From Moritella sp. (GTDB lineage Bacteria; Pseudomonadota; Gammaproteobacteria; Enterobacterales; Moritellaceae): 64,000 nucleotides of DNA. The stretch is from NCBI RefSeq assembly GCF_013215705.1, contig NZ_JABSQR010000012.1:1-64000 (forward strand), in the 5' to 3' direction. Both the position numbers and the translations under genes were made by a program. Each line of letters starts with the position of its first letter. Positions within the stretch are counted from its first letter, which is position 1. Positions 15,799 through 25,320 of the stretch are shown here, one piece after another. The notes under the pieces were generated by a model that searched no databases, was not told the DNA's origin, and saw only the letters and a list, made by a program, of their open reading frames with translations.

Positions 15799-16589
15799 AA
15801 CTCTGTATGAGCCAGCGCTATTTTTATATCGCGAGTGTATCGCGATTTATAAAAAGTTCAATAAATCTGTAACAAACACAGTACTAAATGTTACGAAGTG
15901 TGATCAGCAGCATAATTAACTAGATTAATCACAACAGCTAAACGTTTAGACTACATATAGGTTGGTATTAAGTAAGTTATTGTTGATAAAAGGCTTTTTA
16001 AATATGGATTTTATCCATATAAATAAATGCTAATTAAGCAACTGATTTATATTGCTTTTATTAATTTAAATCCAAACTAACTGTCTATTTTCATCATGTA
16101 CGAAAAATAACCAACTAAAAAATCAAATATTTATAAAAACACAAGCCTAACAATACTCCAATCTGAACATTAAAAAATAAAAGTCACACACAGATTTATC
16201 ATGCATTAAAAATGTTTGATGAATGTTTCATTTTCTTTACTCAAAATGATGAAGCAATAGCTCTAAATCACAGTTTAAGGATTTTACCTGTTACGAACCT
16301 ATCTATTTTGAACATTGATGTATAGTTTGTTTCCCTACATTAAGCATTGATAACAATCAGATTAGTTGGAACATCGGTAATGATAAAGTTAAACATACTA
16401 ACGATGAACAAACGTCAATCAAACCACTCGCCGATCAAAGCCGCTTATCCAGTGCAACAAATTAAATGACTTATCAATAAAAATTATAACGACAAAGCTG
16501 CACTATTGTGTGCGGTCCCTAACGAGGCATACAAGTGTCCATGCATTTAAGCCTTAACATAATAATAATGTCTAACTAACTTAGGATAA
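15799..16589. other. Long non-coding region between divergent ompK and nuclease genes
   Basis: About 790 bases of AT-rich sequence. Apart from the possible CRP site at 15896-15917 and the nuclease ribosome site (AGGA at 16582-16585) I find no gene, tRNA or strong hairpin. It must hold the two divergent promoters, and its length leaves room for a small RNA I cannot support. Confidence 0.4.
15896..15917 (-). promoter_or_regulatory. Possible CRP site upstream of ompK copy 2
   Basis: AAGTGTGAT-CAGC-AGCATAATT agrees with the CRP palindrome at about 14 of 18 informative bases, with a near-perfect TGTGA half. Catabolite control of Tsx channels is known in E. coli. Single-site matches of this quality also occur by chance. 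Confidence 0.35.
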
Positions 16590-19500
16590 ATGATGAAAAA
16601 GAAAATATTAGCTCTTGCCATTGGCGGTGTTCTCTCAGGCGGTGTACAAGCCGCATTAACAGATATTTTAATTACTGAGTATGTAGAAGGAGGGGGCTAC
16701 AATAAAGCGCTTGAGCTGACTAATCTCGGAGATACTGACTACGCGTTTCCTGCCAACATAGGTATTAGTAAACAAGGGGATGGCAAGACTGATGGTTGGG
16801 GTACTTTATTTGATCTTGAAGGTACCATTATTACAGCTGGTAACACATTTATTTTAGTTGAAAAAAACAGTCGTTCTCAAGTTATAAGAGATGCGATTAC
16901 GGCGAATGATGGTACCCCAGTCCTTGCAACAGCAAGTTTTGCTAATGGTAACGATGTCCTGGCTCTTGCCGATATTACGGATCCTGAAAATCCAGTATTA
17001 ATTGATGTAGTTGGCGTTGTTGATAGCAGTAACAACTGGGGGAAAGATCTCACACTACGCCGTCGTTTGCTAGAGGGCGATAATACGCCAGTACAAAAAG
17101 TAGCTTACGATCCTAAAGAATGGTTAGAACTAAATAAAGATGACTACACAGGTCTTGCTATCGCGGATCTTGCACCTGCTCCGGTTAAATTAACCTGTAC
17201 AGAAGATAATATAAAAACGACCATTGAAGACATTCAAGGCGATAGTTGGAAATCACCACTTATTGCTGAAGGTAAATACGAATCAACAAACAGTATTTAT
17301 ATTGAAGCGATCGTCACGGCAGTCACTAACCTACCGAGAGTGGGTTTATACCTTCAGCAAACAGGCTCTGACCCACTCAGCTCAGACGGTATTTTTGTCG
17401 AAACGAATGTGGCGACAACTGATCTTGTCGGCAAGACAGTTTGTTTAAGTAGTAAAGTTTATGAAGATTATGGCTTTACTAAATTGAAAACAAGTAACTT
17501 TGACGTTATTGATGCAGACACAGCGGTACCGGAAGCAGTTGAAATTAAAATTCGAGATACTGACGTTGATGAGAACGGTAAATTTGATTTCCAGAAAACA
17601 CTTGAGCGTTATGAAGGCATGTTAGTTCGCCTACCAGCCGACATGGATGCAAACGTAGATGGCGAGCAAACCATGCGCGTATCACGTACTTTCTCTCGTG
17701 ATTATGGAGCAAGAAGAGACAATATATCTCTTGCTTATAAACGCCCTAACATGCAACCGAACCAAGAACATGTAGCAGGCAGTGATGAAGCAAAAGCTCA
17801 GACTGCAGAAAATAAAAACTACCGAATGATATTGGAAAGTAACGAAAAAGTAGAAAATAATGGGAGTATACCTTATTACCCTACTCTCCTCGACGACACC
17901 AGTACTAATTACATTCTAGTGAATGACAGTGTAGTCGGTATTGAAGGTGTATTAGGCCACAGTTATGGTAACTTTAGCCTTACCGTGACCAATGAAGCAA
18001 CTGTAGACACTTTTGTACATAACACCGAAAGAACAGACAAGCCATCATTAAAAACTGACACCGTTGATGGTAGTTTCCCTATTACCATTGCAACTCAAAA
18101 TGTACTGAATTTATTTACCACGGCTGTCGGAGGAGATGAAAACCCAACAGGGCAAAACCGTGGCGCCTTAACACAGCCTGAATTTGAGCGTCAATTAGCT
18201 AAAATCACGACAGCAATACTGGCATTAGATACCGATATTGTCGGTTTAATGGAAATTGAAAATAATGGCTTTGGTGATAATGGTGCGCTGACAGCCTTAG
18301 TCGAAAGCATTAATAGTGATATTGCCGATACTAAGAATCATTATGTTTTCGTTGGTATAGACAGCAATAACGATGGGAAATTAAATAACGAAGATACCAT
18401 TGGTACTGATGCGATTACAACAGGACTGCTGTACCGCCCCAGCAAAGTCACTTTAAATAGCTCTGGTATCATCCAAATGCCACAGCAACACGCACCAGCA
18501 GTCGTTAATGAAGATGGCAAAAAAATTGAAAGTGGCGATAATTATCAACGTGACACTCTCGCTGCAACATTTATTGTTAATCAAACAGGTAAAAAACTAA
18601 ATATTGCTGTAAATCACTTTAAATCAAAAGGCTCAACGTGTTGGGAAGATGTTAAAAGTGGCAAAAAAGTCGATAATGATTTACAAGGTTCCTGCGAAAA
18701 TTTCCGTGTAGCCGCCGCTTATCAACTTGGCACTGAATTCGGTAAACTTAAAGGTGACAGCGTCATTCTAGGTGACTTAAACGCTTACGGTTCTGAAGAC
18801 CCACTATTAGTATTAACTCAAAACCTTACAAACAAAGTACTTACAACTGCACGAAATACCTATATCGGCGGCAATAAAAACACTCTGGGCACACCACAAT
18901 TCAATCCTGAAGGAACACCATTTACAGTTGATAAATCATTTAACTACGTCAATATTGTAGATAAAATGGATAAAGTGAAGGGTAAAACAGGTTGGAGCTA
19001 CTCATACAATGATGAAATTGGCTCACTGGATCATATGCTAGTTAATGCGTCACTTGAAGCGCGTGTCATTGATGCGGGTGATTGGCACATCAACAGTACC
19101 GAGTCTACTTATTTCCAATATAATAAAGAGGGTAAATATGGCCCTGTAATCAGTGATACTGCATATGATGCATATAATGGTGGAGAAGCAACACCATTCC
19201 GTTCATCAGATCACGATCCTGCGTTCATGTCACTTAGCTATAAGTATGGTGAAACCGATGTAGGTCAAGCGGTGGTATTACCTATTATTGATAATACGAT
19301 TAACCTAACATATGCGGTTCCTAATGGTATAGAAACGAAAAAAGGTGATATTTTAACAGTTAAAATCACATCTAAAACAGCGACAAAAATTCAAAATCTA
19401 CGCTTTGTATTAGAGGATAAGGATCAAAGTATCATCCCAATGAAGCTCAAAGACATTCAGACTGGCGATTTCACAATTAAGATGCAGTTACTTCGGGTTG

Positions 19501-19661
19501 AAGAAGACAAAGAAGTTGCGATAGCAAACTCAGACGTCAGTATGGATATTACGGTGGTGCAATCTGTTTTACCTACAGAAGAAAATACAGCTGGTTCATT
19601 TGGTATCTTCGGTATCATGTCATTGCTAGGGTTGGGATTCTTACGTCGTAAAGCTAAATAA
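16590..19661 (+). CDS. exeM: Secreted multidomain endonuclease (ExeM/NucH type)
   Basis: A 1023-residue extracellular DNase. Signal peptide ends GGVQA (about residue 21). Next come a lamin-tail-like domain (LTDILITEYVEGGGYNKALEL, about 22-150), an OB-fold segment (about 200-320), and the endonuclease/exonuclease/phosphatase domain (about 497-880). That domain has IATQNVLNLF, the metal ligand Glu in MEIENNGFGDNG, HFKSKGS, GDLNAYGSEDP, SLDHMLVN and the catalytic SSDHDPAF. The C-terminus is an anchor-and-sort tail: AGSFGIFGIMSLLGLGFL then RRKAK, like GlyGly-CTERM proteins processed by rhombosortase and exported by type II secretion. Two ATGs (16590, 16593) compete. It probably degrades extracellular DNA for nutrients. 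Confidence 0.88.
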   Translation: MMKKKILALAIGGVLSGGVQAALTDILITEYVEGGGYNKALELTNLGDTDYAFPANIGISKQGDGKTDGWGTLFDLEGTIITAGNTFILVEKNSRSQVIRDAITANDGTPVLATASFANGNDVLALADITDPENPVLIDVVGVVDSSNNWGKDLTLRRRLLEGDNTPVQKVAYDPKEWLELNKDDYTGLAIADLAPAPVKLTCTEDNIKTTIEDIQGDSWKSPLIAEGKYESTNSIYIEAIVTAVTNLPRVGLYLQQTGSDPLSSDGIFVETNVATTDLVGKTVCLSSKVYEDYGFTKLKTSNFDVIDADTAVPEAVEIKIRDTDVDENGKFDFQKTLERYEGMLVRLPADMDANVDGEQTMRVSRTFSRDYGARRDNISLAYKRPNMQPNQEHVAGSDEAKAQTAENKNYRMILESNEKVENNGSIPYYPTLLDDTSTNYILVNDSVVGIEGVLGHSYGNFSLTVTNEATVDTFVHNTERTDKPSLKTDTVDGSFPITIATQNVLNLFTTAVGGDENPTGQNRGALTQPEFERQLAKITTAILALDTDIVGLMEIENNGFGDNGALTALVESINSDIADTKNHYVFVGIDSNNDGKLNNEDTIGTDAITTGLLYRPSKVTLNSSGIIQMPQQHAPAVVNEDGKKIESGDNYQRDTLAATFIVNQTGKKLNIAVNHFKSKGSTCWEDVKSGKKVDNDLQGSCENFRVAAAYQLGTEFGKLKGDSVILGDLNAYGSEDPLLVLTQNLTNKVLTTARNTYIGGNKNTLGTPQFNPEGTPFTVDKSFNYVNIVDKMDKVKGKTGWSYSYNDEIGSLDHMLVNASLEARVIDAGDWHINSTESTYFQYNKEGKYGPVISDTAYDAYNGGEATPFRSSDHDPAFMSLSYKYGETDVGQAVVLPIIDNTINLTYAVPNGIETKKGDILTVKITSKTATKIQNLRFVLEDKDQSIIPMKLKDIQTGDFTIKMQLLRVEEDKEVAIANSDVSMDITVVQSVLPTEENTAGSFGIFGIMSLLGLGFLRRKAK

Positions 19662-19668
19662 CGACATC

Positions 19669-19701
19669 TAGCTTATGCGTTATCCATTAGCGCATAAGCT
19701 A
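19669..19701 (+). terminator. 11-bp hairpin after the nuclease gene
   Basis: TAGCTTATGCG (19669-19679) pairs perfectly with CGCATAAGCTA (19691-19701), starting seven bases after the stop codon. No T-run on the plus strand, so termination strength is uncertain. Confidence 0.5.
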
Positions 19702-19918
19702 AAATCAGATCTAATCTATGCATACAAATGCTCCACCAATCCCCGCTATCACTAACGATATAACCAATTGACAATCAGTGATCTAACTTTTAGACGTATT
19801 GATTAACAGCGATAATTTTATATATCCCATCAGTACGTCAATAAGACAAATAGATCTATTTAATATGAGAACAGAGTGCTAAAAGGATTAAACATGAGAT
19901 AGAATTATCAAAGAGAGA

Positions 19919-19942
19919 ACCACTCGCTATTAAACGAGTGGT
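19919..19942 (-). terminator. Hairpin after aphA
   Basis: ACCACTCG (19919-19926) pairs with CGAGTGGT (19935-19942). On the minus strand it is followed by the pyrimidine run TCTCTCTTT. It lies about 40 bases after the aphA stop. Confidence 0.55.
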
Positions 19943-19983
19943 ATTAAGCTCATTGCCTAAGCTTTGTGTATCCGGTGGATGGA

Positions 19984-20694
19984 TTAATATTGAGAGTCCA
20001 TCACAATACGTTCGCCATAAATGCCATTCTTAGGTACAGGCTTATAGCTTGAATTAGCAGCTCGCATAATACGAATACCTTCTGCACCAGCATTACGTGC
20101 TGAGATGATGTCGCCATCTGCATCACCGTAGTACATCTTGATGTTATTAGCTTTGATGTGCTTTGTCTTCAGGTATTCAGCCTTATCCGAACCAGCAAAG
20201 ATGACATTATTCATATTTTTAATATTAAATGTTTTCTGTAGATATTGAGTGGTGAAGCTACAATCAGAACCCGTTCGGCCAGTGATGAAATAAATTGAAT
20301 CACCGCGTTTCTGATGCATCGCAATAATCTTAGCCGTGGTTTCTTTCGGCATGCTGAAAGCATCCCATCCACAGTTAGCTTTATCCCAGAACTGTTGATT
20401 TTTCAGGTATGAGTAACCGCCAGGTGAAAATTCCTGCTGACCACGGAAGAATACAGGAGAGCTAAATAATGAAGTATCATCAATGTCGAAGCCTACTGCC
20501 ATTGGTGGTTTACCCTCCAGTTCTTTAGCTAGTTCAGCGACAGAAACCATATTTAGTTCAGAAGGAATGCCCGATTTAAGCATACTAATGGTTGAATAGC
20601 CTTGGTGTGTGCCCGGTGTTTTAGGGTCTGCGCTTGCCGATGTAGCAACTAAAAAAGATAGAAGAATAGATGCAGCGATAGCTGATTTTTTCAT
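19984..20694 (-). CDS. aphA: Class B acid phosphatase AphA (periplasmic)
   Basis: Removes phosphate from nucleotides and other organic phosphates in the periplasm; E. coli AphA is a homotetrameric Mg-dependent enzyme of the HAD superfamily. 236 residues, normal length. Signal peptide ends SASA (about residue 22). The nucleophile motif is FDIDDTSLFSSP with Asp70 and Asp72, the Thr motif is FITGRTG, and the third HAD motif is YYGDADGDI. It stands in a group with the secreted nuclease, 5'-nucleotidase and nucleoside channels, which suggests it finishes dephosphorylation of scavenged nucleotides. A good CRP-like site lies about 90 bases upstream. Confidence 0.93.
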   Translation of the reverse strand: MKKSAIAASILLSFLVATSASADPKTPGTHQGYSTISMLKSGIPSELNMVSVAELAKELEGKPPMAVGFDIDDTSLFSSPVFFRGQQEFSPGGYSYLKNQQFWDKANCGWDAFSMPKETTAKIIAMHQKRGDSIYFITGRTGSDCSFTTQYLQKTFNIKNMNNVIFAGSDKAEYLKTKHIKANNIKMYYGDADGDIISARNAGAEGIRIMRAANSSYKPVPKNGIYGERIVMDSQY

Positions 20695-20784
20695 AGAATA
20701 CGTTCCAGTTAGATAGCGGATTTATTGTGAACAAATGCATACTCATTAATAAGTAGATGGATTATATATAAATATTTACACTGT

Positions 20785-20806
20785 AAATGTGATTTGGTTC
20801 AAATGT
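20785..20806 (-). promoter_or_regulatory. Possible CRP site upstream of aphA
   Basis: AAATGTGAT-TTGG-TTCAAATGT matches the CRP consensus at about 15 of 18 informative bases, including a perfect left half. It lies 91-112 bases upstream of the aphA ATG, compatible with class I activation or with repression depending on the unseen start point. Confidence 0.45.
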
Positions 20807-20941
20807 TATGACAGGAATTCGTGAAATGCCTTCTATATATATTTCGTCATTCCAGATATGTATACCCGTAGGATATACACTTTAAAGATGAACACCGAGG
20901 CGTTTATTAGCGGCGTTCAGCTAACACTATCTGTGAGTAAT

Positions 20942-20980
20942 AAAAAAGCCATGACAACTTATTGCCATGGCTTTTACTTT
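20942..20980. terminator. Bidirectional Rho-independent terminator after the 5'-nucleotidase gene
   Basis: AAAAGCCATG (20944-20953) pairs with CATGGCTTTT (20966-20975), with A-run before and T-rich sequence after. It lies about 50 bases beyond the stop of the minus-strand nucleotidase gene. Confidence 0.8.
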
Positions 20981-21027
20981 TACATCTTTGTATAAACCTT
21001 GCTATGTAGCAATGCTGCATACGAATC

Positions 21028-22677
21028 TTAGTTGTAAACCATTTCACTTTTTGGTTCAAAATCAGCGACATTTATCGGAGAGTTTGCTTCGATATACTCT
21101 TTCAGTACTTCCGCATCCACATAGCCAGTGTTGACAAACGCAGAGTGCGTAGTAATTTTTGGATAACCGTCACCGCCTGCCGCATTAAACGATGGAATAG
21201 TGAAGCGATAGGTTTTCTTCAGGTCAATAGCATTATTCGCAATAACAACATTAGACACTTGGCCGTTTGCAACTGTCATCGAAATACCAGCGAATTGTGC
21301 GAACGCACCTGAGTCTTTCGTCTTAGTGGCGACTACATTTAAGTAATCCATCACTTCAGCACCTGACATATCTACATAAGTTACTATGTTGCCAAATGGC
21401 TGTACGGTTAATACGTCTTTATATGTGATTACACCTGCCTCAATTGACGCACGTACACCACCTGAATTCATCACACCGAAGTCTGCTTTTGCACGTTGCA
21501 TGTGTGCTGTTGCGATTAAACGACCAAGGTTAGTTTGGTTGTTACGTACAACATTACGCTCACCTTGTAATAGGCCATCAGACTGACCAATTTTGATGTT
21601 TAATGCTGCTTGACCTTTTTCTTGGAACGGTTGGAGTTTTGCGAATACAGCTGGGTCTTGCGCGATCTCATCTTGGATTAATACACGTTTTTTCTTACCA
21701 TCGACTTTGATTTTTTTCTTTAAGTTAACTGGTATAAGCTTGTATGACTGCAGTGTAAACTCACCGTTTATAAAGGTGTAATCAGCACGGCCTACGTATT
21801 TACCCCATTCATGTGCTTGTACGATATCAGTTCCATTTTGCACGTCAGGTACACAGTCTTGACCAGGTTTGAATTCCGCGTATTCTGCGCCTTCCATACA
21901 CAAAGGCTCTTGTGAGTGACCACCAACAATCATGTCTAGATCACCTTCGTTCAAGTAGCGCGCCAATTGCACATCACCCGGTGCATTTGAGCCATTATCA
22001 CCGTTAAGGTAATGCCCCATGTGCGTAGCAGCAATAATCACATCTGGATTTTCAGTTTCTTTCAATTCCGCTATTAGCGCTTTGGCTTCAACTTTTGGAT
22101 CTCTAAATTCTAATTCGCTGATAAATTCAGGATTACCAATTTTGGCGGTATCTTCCGTCGTTAGGCCTATAACGGCAATCTTGATGCCATCTTTGTTAAA
22201 GATCTTGTAAGCATCAAACATGCGCTTGCCATCTTTATAGATATTGGCAGAGATGAATGGGAAGTTTGCCCAACCTTCTTGTTTCGCGAGTACGTCAAGC
22301 GGGTTATCAAATTCATGATTACCTAATGTCATCGCATCGTAACCAATCATGTTCATACCGATAAAATCAGGTTCAGCATCTTGCAGATCTGATTCAGGTA
22401 CGCCGGTATTAATATCACCGCCAGATAACAATAGTACAGAACCGCCTTCGGCTTTAACCTCTGCACGGATGTTATTAATCAGTGTGGCACGTGCAGCCAT
22501 ACCGCGTTCACCGTATTTATTCTGCCAGAAATTACCATGGTTATCATTGGTGTGTAAGATGGTGATGCTATATTCTTTGTCTTGCTTCCACTCATGCTGA
22601 GGTTGTTGGTCCGTTGTACCGCAACCTGTTGCAATGGCAATTGTTAAAGCAGAGAGCGCTATATTTTTAAGTTTCAT
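21028..22677 (-). CDS. ushA: 5'-nucleotidase / UDP-sugar hydrolase, lipoprotein form (UshA/NutA type)
   Basis: Hydrolyses nucleotides to nucleosides and phosphate, and possibly UDP-sugars, in the envelope. 549 residues. The signal has a lipobox-like ATGC (Cys about 19), so it is probably membrane-anchored like Vibrio NutA rather than soluble like E. coli UshA. The N-terminal metallophosphatase domain has ILHTNDNHGNF, LLSGGDINTG, GYDAMTLGNHEFDNP, ATHMGHY and IVGGHSQEPL. The C-terminal nucleotide-binding domain has NSGGVRASIEAG, DVLTVQPFGNIV and FNAAGGDGYPK. With the nuclease, AphA and the OmpK channels it completes a route from extracellular nucleic acid to nucleoside. Confidence 0.92.
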   Translation of the reverse strand: MKLKNIALSALTIAIATGCGTTDQQPQHEWKQDKEYSITILHTNDNHGNFWQNKYGERGMAARATLINNIRAEVKAEGGSVLLLSGGDINTGVPESDLQDAEPDFIGMNMIGYDAMTLGNHEFDNPLDVLAKQEGWANFPFISANIYKDGKRMFDAYKIFNKDGIKIAVIGLTTEDTAKIGNPEFISELEFRDPKVEAKALIAELKETENPDVIIAATHMGHYLNGDNGSNAPGDVQLARYLNEGDLDMIVGGHSQEPLCMEGAEYAEFKPGQDCVPDVQNGTDIVQAHEWGKYVGRADYTFINGEFTLQSYKLIPVNLKKKIKVDGKKKRVLIQDEIAQDPAVFAKLQPFQEKGQAALNIKIGQSDGLLQGERNVVRNNQTNLGRLIATAHMQRAKADFGVMNSGGVRASIEAGVITYKDVLTVQPFGNIVTYVDMSGAEVMDYLNVVATKTKDSGAFAQFAGISMTVANGQVSNVVIANNAIDLKKTYRFTIPSFNAAGGDGYPKITTHSAFVNTGYVDAEVLKEYIEANSPINVADFEPKSEMVYN

Positions 22678-22704
22678 AGAGTTTCCAATTAATCAGGGAT
22701 GTGA

Positions 22705-22740
22705 GAAAAATAAAACCTCTATTAAAAATAAGAGGCTTTA
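22705..22740 (-). terminator. Rho-independent terminator of the second porin gene
   Basis: CCTCT (22716-22720) pairs with AGAGG (22731-22735) with an AT-rich loop; on the minus strand a TTTTATTTTT run follows. It lies between the porin stop (22775) and the nucleotidase start (22677), so the two are probably separate transcripts. Confidence 0.7.
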
Positions 22741-22774
22741 TTTTAGATAAGACCATTAAATTAGATAAATAGAC

Positions 22775-23797
22775 TTAGAACCAGTAGTAAGCTTTAACGT
22801 AACCTAGCGCACCACTTTCACCATTTTTAAGAACGTCACCGATTGAAATTTCTGCTGCAAGTTTAATATTTTTAGCATATTTATATTCGCCACCTACAAC
22901 AATCCATTCTGCATCGTTCTTATCATTGTCAGCATCAACCATATTACCTGTAACAAGTAATGCCAGCTTATCTGTTAATGAGTATTTAGCTGAAGCCACA
23001 TAGATATAAGAATCTTTGTTATCAGCTTCTCGGTCTGAGTAAGATACAAAACCACCCACAGCAAGATCACCTAAATTGACTTTAGCATGAACAGAGAAAA
23101 TTTCACCTCGATCATCAACCGTTTCAGCTGCGGCAATAACAGTGAATTCGTTATCAAAATACCCTACATAACCATTGGTTACAGCACCTTCACGAGAATC
23201 TGTTACGTAGTCAGTTTTTCCTTTATGTTCTACATCCCAACCTTCTAAAGAGTGAGATAGACCGAATTTAATCTGGTCGAATTGACCGCGGTATTTTAAT
23301 GTTTCATCTTGGTCGCCCGCTTCAGAAACTTCTGCTGATAGTTCATTAGCGAAATCACCAAATGCGTCATAATGATCATACGCAGTATCCGTACGGCCAA
23401 ATTCAATGGTATGCCCCTTCATCGGTAATTTGTAACCAACATACGCTTTATCAATTACAACACGCATACTGTTTGTTTCAGTCCAATCTTGATGTTCAGC
23501 ATCTAATTCAAATTTCGCGTAAAAGTCATCCGTCTGACCTTTAATACCAAGAGTAAGAAATGAGTCATTAACAAAACGTTTGTCATTTACACCATCATAA
23601 GACGTATTACCATCGGCATCATGTTGAATTGCACCAAAAGGACTTTTATCTGTATCTGAAACGATTGTGCCACCAATCTCTGCGCCACCGTAAATTTTAA
23701 GGTTATCACCATTATCATGTTTGTAAATAGTTGTTGCGCTTGCAGCCCCTACGGATAAAATTGATGCCAGAGTTAGAGCTAGAGTTGAATATTTCAT
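22775..23797 (-). CDS. Outer-membrane porin (Gram-negative porin family)
   Basis: A 340-residue beta-barrel. Signal peptide MKYSTLALTLASILSVGAASA (cleavage about residue 21). The mature chain starts TTIYKHDNGDNLKIYGGAEIGG, a typical first strand. It continues with the constriction-loop region around VGYKLPMKGHTIEFGRTDTAYDHY and ends KAYYWF with C-terminal Phe. The family is that of Vibrio and Shewanella general porins such as OmpU/OmpH; I cannot assign substrate. The 480-base region upstream is AT-rich and must carry a strong promoter. Confidence 0.87.
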   Translation of the reverse strand: MKYSTLALTLASILSVGAASATTIYKHDNGDNLKIYGGAEIGGTIVSDTDKSPFGAIQHDADGNTSYDGVNDKRFVNDSFLTLGIKGQTDDFYAKFELDAEHQDWTETNSMRVVIDKAYVGYKLPMKGHTIEFGRTDTAYDHYDAFGDFANELSAEVSEAGDQDETLKYRGQFDQIKFGLSHSLEGWDVEHKGKTDYVTDSREGAVTNGYVGYFDNEFTVIAAAETVDDRGEIFSVHAKVNLGDLAVGGFVSYSDREADNKDSYIYVASAKYSLTDKLALLVTGNMVDADNDKNDAEWIVVGGEYKYAKNIKLAAEISIGDVLKNGESGALGYVKAYYWF

Positions 23798-24189
23798 TGT
23801 TAACGTCCTAATATTTATTATTTATTATTTTTTTAAATGCGTTTCATTTAAAATTAATGTAATTTCTATATGAAAATATATAAATATAGTCTTTGATACA
23901 AGCTGTAAGTTATTGATATTTTATGGCAGCATCATATTCCACAATCTTACCTTGATATTAATAAATAAATTGTAATATTGTGATTTGTATAGAGTTTTAA
24001 CCTATTAATTAAGGTATCATTTGATTTTTAATTTTCAAGCCAAGACAAGACTAGGTGTCACTTTTATTGTGGGCATAACTTAAATACAGCCTACTTGTGA
24101 ATCTTATGGGTAGGGAAACATTACGTTGAACCACACATCCAGCACTTAAAGATATAAATAATACTATGGGCAAAGTATTAAAAATTACT
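23798..24189. other. AT-rich region upstream of the porin, no gene seen
   Basis: About 390 bases between the porin start and the opp terminator. It contains A/T-rich tracts, including the AT-only run near 23810-23835, but no open frame, hairpin or RNA gene I can support. Confidence 0.4.
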
Positions 24190-24227
24190 TACAAAAAATA
24201 CCTATCAACTCTTCGCTGACAGGTATT
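24190..24227 (-). terminator. Rho-independent terminator of the opp operon
   Basis: AATACCTATC (24197-24206) pairs with GACAGGTATT (24218-24227) with one mismatch. On the minus strand the stem runs into a T tract. It is about 50 bases after the oppF stop. Confidence 0.75.
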
Positions 24228-24276
24228 AGGTGTTATGACTATTTTATTTTGTACTTAGACCTTTATAGCAAAGACA

Positions 24277-25320
24277 TTAAGCCACCAGCAAGCAAGACAC
24301 TGAATGTGCTTCATCGCCTGTTAACGTAGGTTTGGTCTCGGCACAACTCGCTTTAGCCACAGGGCAACGAGTACGGAATACACAGCCTGATGGCGGATTT
24401 AACGGTGACGGTAAGTCACCTTCGAGCATTTCAATTTTTTTCTGACGCTCAAGTATCGGATCAGGAATAGGTACGGCCGACATCAGTGCTTTGGTGTACG
24501 GATGTTTTGGCTCTGCAAACAAGGCTTTTGACTCACCCACTTCGACAGCATGACCCAGATACATCACTAAAACACGATCTGAAATGTGTTTCACAATCGA
24601 TAAATCATGGGCAATAAAAATCAGGCTTAAACCCAGTTCTTTCTGCAGTGATTGTAATAAGTTCACCACCTGTGCTTGAATCGATACATCCAATGCCGAT
24701 ACCGGTTCATCACAGACAATCATCTTAGGTTTTAAAATAAGTGCACGGGCAATACCAATACGTTGACACTGACCACCCGAGAACTCATGCGGGTAACGGT
24801 TGATCACGTTCGGCAGTAAACCTACCTTGGTCATCATGTCCTTCACCTGCTCTTTCACTTCCACTTTAGACAACTGTGGAAAGAAAGTGCGTAGCGGCTC
24901 GGCAATAATATCACCCACTGTCATACGTGGATTGAGTGACGCTAGCGGATCTTGAAAAATCATTTGAATTTCTTTACGCTTTTCACGCATTTCCTTGTAC
25001 GGTAACCGCGTTAGATCTTGACCTAACCAAACCACATTACCAGCAGCGGCTGGCACCAGCCCAATTAAGGCGCGGGCAAACGTCGATTTACCACAACCCG
25101 ATTCCCCGACTATACCTAGCGTTTCACCTTCGTATAACTTGATACTGACACCGTCCACGGCTTTAAGCTTGCTCGGCTTCGCCCAAGGCCATAACGACTT
25201 CGACGGAATATCAAACTGCACCTTAAGGTCATTCACTTCTAATAGTAGTTTTCTTTCGGCGACTCTATTTTTCTTTGCCGTTTTTACAGCCACAGCTTCT
25301 TGCTTTACTACATCAGTCAT
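24277..25320 (-). CDS. oppF: Oligopeptide ABC transporter ATP-binding protein OppF
   Basis: Second ATPase of the oligopeptide importer. The start is the ATG at 25318-25320, which overlaps the oppD stop as TAATG and has GGGGA eight bases upstream; upstream codons of the same frame lie inside oppD and are not used. 347 residues. Walker A GESGCGKST, signature FSGGQCQRIGIARAL, Walker B IVCDEPVSALD. The C-terminal oligopeptide-transporter extension has the cysteine cluster GCVFRTRCPVAKASC, typical of subfamilies whose members bind an Fe-S cluster. Confidence 0.92.
   Translation of the reverse strand: MTDVVKQEAVAVKTAKKNRVAERKLLLEVNDLKVQFDIPSKSLWPWAKPSKLKAVDGVSIKLYEGETLGIVGESGCGKSTFARALIGLVPAAAGNVVWLGQDLTRLPYKEMREKRKEIQMIFQDPLASLNPRMTVGDIIAEPLRTFFPQLSKVEVKEQVKDMMTKVGLLPNVINRYPHEFSGGQCQRIGIARALILKPKMIVCDEPVSALDVSIQAQVVNLLQSLQKELGLSLIFIAHDLSIVKHISDRVLVMYLGHAVEVGESKALFAEPKHPYTKALMSAVPIPDPILERQKKIEMLEGDLPSPLNPPSGCVFRTRCPVAKASCAETKPTLTGDEAHSVSCLLVA

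Noticed and set aside
20860-20880. GTATACCCGTAGGATATAC near 20870 as a copy of the TATACCCAAGT repeat
   Set aside because: Only the TATACCC hexamer region matches; the core AAGT/ACTT is absent.
23975-24000. TTGTGATTTGTATAGAG as a CRP site for the porin
   Set aside because: Only the left half fits; the right half matches too few positions.
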